The notes below the pieces were generated by a model. The model did no database searches. It worked only from the letters and a program-made list of their open reading frames with translations, and was not told the origin of the DNA. The position numbers and the translations under genes are program-made. A stretch of DNA of 64,000 nucleotides from NCBI GenBank assembly GCA_900318815.1, contig ONMA01000013.1, positions 58,526-122,525 on the forward strand, read 5' to 3'. Shown here piece by piece: positions 17,037 to 27,100 of this stretch; within the stretch, counting starts at the first letter, position 1; every line of letters starts with the position of its first letter. The stretch is from an uncultured Prevotellaceae bacterium (GTDB lineage Bacteria; Bacteroidota; Bacteroidia; Bacteroidales; Bacteroidaceae).

Positions 17037-17324
17037 TCATCGTCTGTCGAGTCCTAAGATATACCTTGTGCGTTCATCATTCGCCTCCTTTGCTGTAAGC
17101 CTGGTGTCTTCTATCAACTTTGCTATGCGTGGCGAAATCTCTATCTCCGCCATCTTCTTGGCTAAATAAGCGTCATCTGCTCTGCGCTTGGCCTCCTCAG
17201 CTTCACGGATTGTCTCATTCATGAACTCCACAACCAGATGCATGTCGTTGACATCCAAGGAACGCATGACATCCATGTATGGCGCCATGGGGGTGGCCTG
17301 TAGTCTTCTTGCTGTTGCTGTCAT
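17037..17324 (-). CDS. Small helical protein of unknown function, antitoxin-like
   Basis: 95 residues, MTATARRLQATPMAPYMDVM at the start. It is rich in charged helix (EFMNETIREAEEAKRRADDA) and ends with DERTRYILGLDRR. A TAAATTTG promoter box lies 16-23 bases upstream (17340-17347, reverse strand). The size and the ending remind me of small Bacteroidales antitoxin-like proteins, but no toxin partner is adjacent. It is surrounded by gene debris. Confidence 0.6.
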   Translation of the reverse strand: MTATARRLQATPMAPYMDVMRSLDVNDMHLVVEFMNETIREAEEAKRRADDAYLAKKMAEIEISPRIAKLIEDTRLTAKEANDERTRYILGLDRR

Positions 17325-17430
17325 AACTTAAATCCGTGGCAAATTTACGATAAATAAATGAAACATACAAATAAATGCACTAAAAAAGAACAAATAGGAG
17401 CAAACTGCCCCGAAACCGCCTTGTCTGTCT

Positions 17431-17508
17431 CTGACTTACGATGAGGTACTCATTATCGACCCCACACCTCCATTTACGCAAGAAGAGTACGAAAAAGAAG
17501 AAAAATGA
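17431..17508 (+). pseudogene. Tail of a type IIG/Eco57I-like DNA methyltransferase, copy B
   Basis: Encodes LTYDEVLIIDPTPPFTQEEY and a short charged end before TGA. It is a diverged duplicate of the tail at 16350-16472 without the 37-bp insertion. Sequence similarity continues past the stop for about 50 bases. Nothing of the catalytic part is present. Confidence 0.6.
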
Positions 17509-17610
17509 AGGTGCGTGAAAAGAAAAACGCTAAAACATGTGGTGGTTACAGAAAAAGGCCTTAAGGATGGCAAGGGTGACAGACTAACAGAGGAAGTAAG
17601 CTGGATGTGG

Positions 17611-17697
17611 CTCAATTCTCGAGAGAATTGAGCTTCAAGTATGCTGTTTGGTAAAGGAAAAGAGGCTATTTACGCCTCAATTCTCTCGAGAATTTAA
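17611..17697. repeat. Pair of TCGAG-centred palindromes
   Basis: 17611-17632 is a perfect 22-bp palindrome (CTCAATTCTCGAGAGAATTG plus AG). A second, imperfect version, CTCAATTCTCTCGAGAATTT, starts at 17676. They lie in an 814-bp stretch without a gene (17325-18138) and could be protein-binding sites or hairpins in RNA. Confidence 0.75.
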
Positions 17698-17811
17698 GTG
17701 CAGACAGGCATGATTCTTACTGGAAGCAACGTGGATGTTGCAAGAGATGACAAAGGTGCTGACGGATTAGCCCACGCCGCTGCTATGCAATAGCAAGGAA
17801 AGCGTGATTCC

Positions 17812-17892
17812 TGTCACCCTTCTGTCACCCTTGTCACCCTCGAAAAAGGGTGCAAACGCCCTGTATATCGGCATTCTGTCACCCTGTCACCC
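17812..17892 (+). repeat. GTCACCCTT short repeats
   Basis: Five copies of TGTCACCC, three at 17815-17840 and two at 17877-17892, separated by a stretch with the complementary GGGTG. This may be a remnant of a longer array. Just after it (17933-18010) is a diverged copy of the CTTGCG...GCCGAG repeat family. Confidence 0.6.
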
Positions 17893-18084
17893 TTAAATAA
17901 GAAAAATATAGTATATAATGATTCTTGCGTCCTTCCAGTAGCAAGTGCCCGCTTGGCGACGATAGTAGACGCTTGCCAGAGCAAGAAAGCCGAGTGCATG
18001 CAAGAAGAACACAATATTACGTACAGAATTAAAAAAAGAAAAAATTTCTGAACTATTTTCTTGTTATTTTTAAGAAATATTTCA

Positions 18085-18092
18085 TACCTTTG
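18085..18092 (+). promoter_or_regulatory. Promoter of the giant-protein operon
   Basis: TACCTTTG at 18085-18092 with a TTG at 18061-18063 about 21 bases upstream, close to the Bacteroidetes -33/-7 arrangement, 46 bases before the start codon. Confidence 0.6.
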
Positions 18093-18138
18093 CAAATTAT
18101 TGTGAAGAATTATCAATTATAAACAAATAATTAATAAT

Positions 18139-21100
18139 ATGAGGTACAAACAACTATTACTGACGTTGCTCGTGCTGTTGGGACTTGGCAGTGCCTTAGA
18201 GGTGCGTGCCGATGACTACATGCAGAAGACGAGCAACTACACGTGCTATCAGATGGGCATCAACAAGGTGCGATTCACGCTGCCCACGCAGTACGACGGC
18301 ACTATCAATGAGGGCATGGACGACGGCCACATCTACCTGTCGGTGAATGGCGGTAATCAGGAGACCCTGCTTGAATGGAAGTGCAAGAAATACAGCGATT
18401 TGGACGCGGGCTATGAGATTCGTGCTTACAAGGGCGGCACCTTCCAGCTGGTGGGAAAGGCCAAGTCGTGGAAGACGTTTACCAAGGACGACGGCTGGGT
18501 GTCGTACGACCTGAACAATGACGACAACAACAAGAACCACCGTACCACCACCGTCGACTGGACCATCCCCTACGAGCTTCGCGGGAAGAACCTGAAGATT
18601 TATCTGTGGGCCCATGTCAACTGGAGTGGAGCGGGCGACTGGCACGTTCCCAACGCCCACTCACACGCCCTGATGCTCGACTGGGATGCCCCGTCGGCCC
18701 CTGAGACCAGCGTTCAGCTCTCGGATTTCGTACTGGCCTACGACCAGGAGCATGTGGGACAGTTGATGTCGGTCTATAGTTTCAACGCCAAGAGCGTGAC
18801 CAAGGCAACGCTCCACTATACCGACAGAGGCACGAAGGTGAAGAAGACCAAGGCTTTGGAGCCGAAGACCTTGGGTTTCGTCTATCTGCCTATGGACCGA
18901 CCCTACGAGGAAATCTACGTGGAGGCCTCGGCCCTGGACTCGGAAGGCAATCCCGTGACCATCAGCTCGGAGACGGAGAAGTTAACCGCGCCGATGGTTC
19001 ATGTTCCTAAGAACTTCAAGGCTGAGTTGACGGCGAAAGGCACCGCCCTGCTCACATGGGACGTTGACGACCCAGAGCAGGAGGAGCTGAACGATGCCGA
19101 TGACTTCGAGGTGCAGCGCAACCTGACGGGCACCACATCCATGAGTGACGCGAACTGGCAGTCGTGCGGCACAGTGCCGTTCGAGGGTGGCAAGAAGACC
19201 TATACCTTCGATGACACCGACCTGCTGCAGATGTACAAGGGCAACAAGGTGACCTATCGCATCCGCCGCCTCAGTACCGGTATATGGCAGTGGGCTCCCG
19301 GCTCTGGTTACCAGACCTACCAGACCTCAACCATCTTCATACTGCCGGGCATAGACTGGGCTCACGTTGTGCGCACCAACGAGTGGAACGACAATTCGCA
19401 CGTGGTGAAGTTCAGCTATGACAAGGATACCAGGTACGACTCGCAAGGCCGTTTCATCGTTCGCAATCAGAACGACTGGGACGAGCTGCAGACGATGATT
19501 GCCAAGAAAGAGGGCAGCATCGAGAAGAGCGTGCTGCTGCTGTCCACCGTCAACGACTGGCAGTTCTTTGCCAATTTGGTGAAGAATGGAAACCGCACGC
19601 TGAATGTATATATGCTCGACGACATCAACATGGAAAGCGACCAGACAAGGATTGACGACTTCAGGGGTGTGTTCGACGGTGGCGGTCACAGGTTGACTGT
19701 GAATTATCCAGGCGTCACATCCACGTATGCCGCACCGTTCACGTCAGCCGACGGTGCTACGTTCCGCAACCTCATTGTCGATGGCAACATCACCACTAAC
19801 AGCCAGTTTGCCGGCGGACTCTTAGGACGCATACCCAACGATAAAATTGTGACTATCGAGAACTGCGACATCCGCGTGAATCTCACCCTCAACAAGGACG
19901 GCGACGGCAGCAGCGGCGGTATCGTAGGTATCATGGCAAGCGGTTCTACCGTCAATATCCGCAACTCCGCGTTCACCGGACAGATTCAGGGCGCGAAGAC
20001 CAACAGCAACGGCGGCTTCATCGGTGTGGCATTGGCAGACACGAAGATTAACATCTCCAACTGCCTCTTCGCCCCCACGGCCCTGCCTGCAGACACGTAT
20101 GGTTGTGCCACTTTCGCTCGTGCCGACAAATCTGCCACGCTCAACCTGAACAACAACTACTTCACCAAGCCCTACGGCCACTATATCGACGATAACAAAG
20201 ATGAGTATTTCATCATGTCGAATTCGGACGACTGGTATGTCTTCAACAATATGGTGAACAGCGCCAATGGCAAAAAAGTGAACGCCCTCCTGATGAACGA
20301 CATCGAAGTGGGTGTGGCCATAGGCATCGCTCAGCCATACGTCGGCACCTTCAACGGCAACGGCCACACGCTGACCGTTAACCTCATCAGTACCGGCAAC
20401 AACTGCATTGCTCCGTTCACGAATGTGGGCGCGGGTACTACGATTAAGAACCTGCATGTGAAGGGATCCGTCACGGGCGGCATCCATTCGTCGGGTCTCA
20501 TCGGCTATTCCAAGCCGGCTGGATCGGTTACGTCAGGCGACGTCCATATTGATAATGTATGGGTGTCGGCAACTATTCGCTGCTACAGCACCCATGCCGC
20601 CGGATTCGTGGGCCACTGCAATGCTAATGGCACCACGCTCAATTACAAGATCAACAACTGCCTGTTCGACGGCGCAATTTCCTCAGATACCTCCGGCCAG
20701 TATGTCGGTGCCTTTATTGGTTGGGGCGGCTCGCCGAACAATGCCATTACGAACTGTTATGAGAACGGTACTTACACCAAGTTCGCACATGCGGGCATGA
20801 ACTATAATTATAGTAATAATACTGCAACTGCATACGGCAACAATGGTGCAAACCAAAACAACTACAGCAGCCACGACTGGGGCGAGATGGGTGGAGACTA
20901 CAAAAATGCCTCCAGATACGGTGCCGCTGATCTGGCCAATCGGCTGGGTAGCGGTTGGGAGGTGGAAAACAATTCTCCCCGACCCAAATTCACAGTCCTT
21001 ACCACTATGAATGCAGACGGCCAGGGTACGAACGCTTCGGAGATGGACGTTGCCACGTTATTGTCGAAACTGGGTGAGGAGAACTGGCAGGCTTCGGCCA

Positions 21101-24100
21101 GCTTAGTGGCACCCATTATGACTTCGACGGCCGATGATGCCTACAACGTCGTCATCTGGGATCCGCGTGCCAAGCTGCAGTTGCGCGTCAACATGCACGG
21201 CGAGAGTGGCGTGAACCAGAACATCGTCGACCTCACGGGCAACGACGATGCCGTGTACAAGCACCAGTTTACCTACGAGTTGTCGCGCAAGTGCGTGGAA
21301 TACTCGTTCGACATGATTGTGCGCCGTGCCAGCTCGCCCTTAGGCATATCAGGTACGGATGCCGACACGCTGGTGGTGCCGGTACAGAAGAAGGACGCGG
21401 GCGAACTGGCCAACTACCGCTTCGTGAACAGCGACCAGATTGACTCTATCAGCGCCGTGACCAAGCAGAGCAGCGTGGAGCTGACATGGCACTCCACCGG
21501 CGGCGAGCACGACTTCTACCGGATACTGCGCAAGGACAAGCTTAACCAGGAGGCCAGGTGGGACACTATAGCCACCAACCTCGTGGAGCAGTACTACGAG
21601 GACAAGACGGTGCTGGCACAGTATACTTATCTCTATCGTGTGGAGAGCGTATTCCAGTGCGAAGGCACCAACGTGAGCATGATAGAGGCGGAGGGCTTCT
21701 GCTCGCCCAAGGGCATGATCAACGGCTATGTCCGCATGGCCGACGGTACGGCTCTCTCGGGCATCAAGGTGATAGTGGAGCCTGTCGACAACGTCAGCAA
21801 GTCGTTGGCCGACCGCCCCAGCTGGGAGGTGTACACCGACAACACCGGCTACTACGAGGTGAAGGACCTGCCCTATAGAACTAAGGGCATCTACTCCATC
21901 TATGCCGTGAACACGGGCGACATGCTGCCGTTCACCGGTGGCGGTGAGATCGAGTTCACCACCAGCACCAACTGGATACAGAACTACAACATGTACCAGG
22001 ACAACTACTTCATCTACTCAGGCAATGTCTACTACCGCGACACCAGCATCCCCGTGCCGGGAGTGTCGTTCAAGGTCGACGGCGCACTGATGTACAACGC
22101 CAGCCGCCAGCTCATCACCACCGACAACCAGGGAGCCTTCGAACTGAGCATACCCGGTGGTCAGCATCGCGTGCAGGCCGTGAAGGAGGGACACTTCTTT
22201 GCCAACGACGGTTTCCTCATCAACCGCGATGCCCCCAACGACTCTACGCTCTACAACTTCAAGAAGAACGTGGCAGGTGTCTACCTCTGGGACTCTACCA
22301 CCGTGGTGCTGCGCGGTCGCGTGGTGGGTGGCGACATCCAGGGCAACAAGGCGCTGGGCTACTCACAGTCGGTGAACAACCTTGGCGACTCGCTGAAGAT
22401 TGTGATGCAGCTCGAGGGCGACAACACCTCGTGGCTCATCCGCAAGCAGGGCGACGAGACGGTGAAGACGGCCAGCTACAAGGTGCCATTCGGACGTGAG
22501 AACAAAGACACGACGAACGTGAACATCACACGTCACACCATGACCATCAGGCCCGACGAGAAGACCGGCGAGTACCAGCTGATGGTGCCCCCGGTGAAGT
22601 ACAAGGTCATCGAGGTGTCGGCACAAGGCTATGCCACCCTGTTCCAGCAGGGCAAGGTGGGCGAGACCGTCGACCTGACCTTCAACGTGAAGGGCGACAC
22701 CTGCACCTACAACCGCATCTACCATGCCGTGCCCGACGTGGACGTGAAACAGCTGAACAGCGGCCAGCGTCGCTACTTCGGAATAGACAAGTACCTGGCA
22801 CAGGACATCCTTGGCAACAAGGACACGGTGAGAGTCTGGTACCAGGATGCACAAGGCATAGGTCACTACTCCTTCGGCTATCCCGTGTTCATGGCCCAGT
22901 CGCCTTGTGCATGGCTGCTGCAGGCCTGTGAGAAATACTACAAGAACAACGACTACAACACCATTCCCGACATCGTGAACCTCAACGGCGGCAAGGTGAA
23001 GATACAGAACGACCTTACCACCGACTCGAAGACATCGACCTACACGGTGGAACTCGACAGCGCAGGCATGGGCCAGTATGTGTTCACGCCCGACAATCCC
23101 ACGTTCGTCATGGAGGACGAGAATGCCCTGAAGCATGTCAGCATCACGCTGGAGTATGACAAGTCGTTCTACGATGTCAAGCCGCTTAATGGCAAGATAC
23201 TGAAGGGATTTGTGATGGCCGTGAATCCGAAGCAGGAGGGACAGTACACCGTGGCCGCGGGCCGTCCGCTGCTCATCGACATCCTGCGCGACCCCCCCGG
23301 CGGCGGCAGCTCATCCTATATTGAGACCGGTTCGAAGTTCTCTTCTTCCTTCAACATAAGCTTCGACGGTGCCGTCGGCTTCAAGCTGACAAGCTCGGAG
23401 ACGAAGAGTACCACCGTTTATCAGGGAGCCGTCGTTGCCCCCGAGGGTAGCGGCACGTTCTCTGGCACCCTGACTGAAGGCTCCTCGTCGAAGATTTTCA
23501 CCTATACCGTGGCCGTCAGCTACAGCGGCAACTGGAACTACCAGTACAACTACGACGTTACGGAGCGCATACAGACCAAGAGCGGCGCGAAGTGGATTGG
23601 CGGCAAGGCCGACCTCTTCATCGGGCAGAACCAGAACGTCATCGTCTATGATGCCTACGCCGTGCGTGCCATCCCCGAGAGCCAGTACCTCATTATGAAG
23701 AACAATGAAGGCGGCACCTTCCAGGTGGAAAACAAGGAAGGCGGCTTCGACAAGGTGAAAGTGCCGGTGGGCACGATGAAGGTGCTGGCCCAAGGCACCG
23801 ACGACAAGGGCAAGCCCGTCTACTTGGTTCGCGACGAGGTACTCAGCATGGGACCGCAGGTAACTTCGACCTTCGTCCACTCGCAGAACTACATCGAGAA
23901 CGAGTTGCTGCCAGAACTGGTGAAACTGCGCAACTCGCTCATCTATCCCAACGATGCTCCATACAACTTCCAGGAACTGGCCAACCAGCACGGCAAGCCC
24001 TACTACAAGAGCAAGCTGCCGGCCGGCGACCCGAAGTACGGCGACGCGGACACCTACGAGGTGTTCTGGCCTCAAAGCTATACGAACAAGGTGGACAGTG

Positions 24101-27100
24101 TCGACGCCATCAACAACGAGATTGTCATCTGGCTGAACTATCTCGCCCTGAACGAGAAGGAGAAACTGTCGGTGTCGCCCAGCTATCTGGTAAAGAACTA
24201 CGACTTCGACGGCGCGGCCAACATCCAGTACAGCGAGAACTTCTCGGCTGGCAGAACCGACGCTGGACAGATTAAGTACCCGATCATTCAGAGCTACGAC
24301 ATGATGAGCATCTTCCCGTCAGTAGCGAGCAAGATTGACAAGTTCACGCAAGACCCGGAACCCGAACAGGCCGAGGTGATAAAAGACAACAACGGTAAAG
24401 CTACTGATCTGAAAGTGGCCACTCCCGGCGAGGGATTCAGTCTCAAGTGGAACCCCGTGCTCAATTACAACCTCAACACCAAAAACACACTGGGCGAAAC
24501 TTTCACCAAGAAGATTGGCTTCACGCTGGCCGCATCGTCTAAGGCAAGCCTGAACGTGGACGTCTATCGCACCAGGAGGAACTACTGGGACATTGATATT
24601 CCCCAATATCCATCAAATCCTGCCACAGAAGGGATTGACCTAGAGAACAACACCAAGATGGACACCATCCTCTTCGTCACCAGCAATACTCTCTTAAATC
24701 AACACGATGGAACTTTGTACCAACCCTCGTATTCCGAGACGCCGGTCTACTCCAGCTTCGTCTTCCGCACACGTGCCGGCGTGACCTGCCAGCCTTACGA
24801 GGATGCCCGCGTCACCAAGTGGTACCAGCCTGGCACCGTCATCGACGTGGCTACTATCCCCGCCGACAAGCCCCGTATCTGGATTGAAGAGCCTGTGAAG
24901 AGCAACGTGCCTATCGACAAGCCCGCACGCTTCAAACTCTACATGGCCAACGAGACTGACTATCCCGATCGTGCTACGCTGATATTCAACTACTTCCTCC
25001 CCGGTGACTGCAACCCGAAGGGCGCAACAATCTGCGTCGACGGTGCTCCGCTCACCGGTACGGGTGAGAACATCGTGCTCTATCCAGTCATCAATCCTAC
25101 CACAGGCAAGCCCAATGTGTTCACCAAGGAGATTACCGTCTATCCCGGCGATGACTTCGACTATGAGGATTTGGCCATCAGCCTGATGGATCCCGAGGAC
25201 AGCAAGCGCGTGTTCACAACGAAATTCTCGGCTCACTTCATCCCGTCGGCAGGCGACATCAAGGTGACTGTGCCGGGCGACAACTGGGTGGTCAACACCG
25301 AGAGCCCATACGACAGCAAGCGCAAGGCGTGGTATATGCCGGTACGCATCGAGGGCTTCAACGTGAACGGACGCGGCTTCGACCACATCGAGCTGCAATA
25401 CAAGCTCTCGACACAAGGCGATAAGGACTGGGTGAACGTCTGCTCGTACTATGCCGACCGTAGCCTCATGGCTAAGGCCAGCGGAGTAACCGACACCATC
25501 CCCAATAACGGCATCATCGTGGCTCCCTTCTATGGCGAGACCGACCCCGTAGAGCAGTACTACGACCTGCGTGCCGTGGTCTATGCTCGTCATGCCGGAG
25601 GCTTCCTCACCGCCTCGTCGCCCATTCTGAGCGGTATCAAGGATACCCGTCTGCCGCGTCTGTTCGGAACACCCGAACCCATTGACGGCATCCTGAACAT
25701 CGGCGATGACATCAAGATTGCCTTCTCCGAGCCCATTGCCGGCAACTACCTGAGTAAGATTAACAACTTCGAGGTGCTGGGCACGCCTGTCAGTACCGAC
25801 ATCGCCACCTCTACGTCGCTCAACTTCAGCGGCGAGACGATCGCCTGGACAATGGGTGAATGCAACCTTTCGGGACGTGACTTCACCTTGGACGTGATGC
25901 TGAATCCCGCTAACGAAGAGAGAGATATGACCGTGTTCGTGCATGGTGGCAAAGAGAAGGGACTCACCTTCGGCCTCAGTGCCGACCGCCACTTGACGGC
26001 CACCGTGAACGGCAAGCAACTCGTGTCGGACAGCATTGTTCCCTTCAATAATATGTTGCGCCAGGTGGCCTACGCCGTGAAGCAGCACGCCGACACCATC
26101 ACCGTCTCCTTCTTCGACGGCTCTAAGCCCATTGGCAAGAAGTTCGTCAAGGATATCTACAAGGCCAGTTCGCGTCTCTACGTGGGTGCAGACTTCGATT
26201 CTCTTAAGAACTACACGGGCCAGATGCTTGAATTCCGTCTGTGGAACTATGGCATGAATGGCGAGGAGCTCAAGGCCTACAGCAAGAAGTCGCTCACGGG
26301 CTATGAGAACGGACTGATGGACTATTACAAACTGAACGAGGGCGAGGGCGACTTCAGCTGGGACAAGGCTTCCGGCAGCATGGACCTCATGCTCGACGGT
26401 CACTCCTGGAAACGTCCGGCAGGCCTCTCCTTGAAGCTGGACGGCACAAAGGGCCTGCAGATCGATGCTTCGAAGTTCAGCCGTACCACTTTGCACGATT
26501 ACACCCTGATGTTCTGGTTCCGCTCCGACAAGCTTGATGGCACCCTGTTCTCGAACGGCGAGGCACAAAGGGGGCAGGAGAACCAGATTAATATTGGCCT
26601 GAAGGACGGTTGCCTGTATGTGCGTTCTGCCGGCTTTGAGAGCCGCCCGGGAATGTTCTACGCCGACGGCAATTGGCACCAGTTCACCATGACGGTGTCG
26701 CGCAACCGCGACGTGGCCAATGTCTATGTGGACAAGCAGATGATTGACGCCTTAGTCGCCGACAGCCTGAGCGGCATCATGGGCGACAAGATTACGCTCG
26801 GCGCCACCTACGTTGACAAGAACACGGAGAAAGACGTGTTCGACGGCAACATAGACGAGGTGGGAATGTTCGAAAGTGTGCTGCCCATGAACCTCATCAA
26901 CGACTACATGGCCCATACGCCGATAGGCACCATGAAATCATTGATGTTCTACCTGAACTTCGAACGCTCGCTGCATCAGGACGACAACACGATGTATCTT
27001 GAGCCTACGGGCATTAGCATCAAGCGATACATCGACTCGCAGGGCAAGGTACTGGAGCGTCGCGACACGCTTATCAAGTCCATCGTCAATGCCTTCGTCG

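Noticed and set aside
24694-26679. 661-codon reverse-strand open frame inside the giant gene
   Set aside because: It is a composition artefact of the GC-rich coding strand, has no domain-like sequence and no promoter, and overlaps the LamG region.
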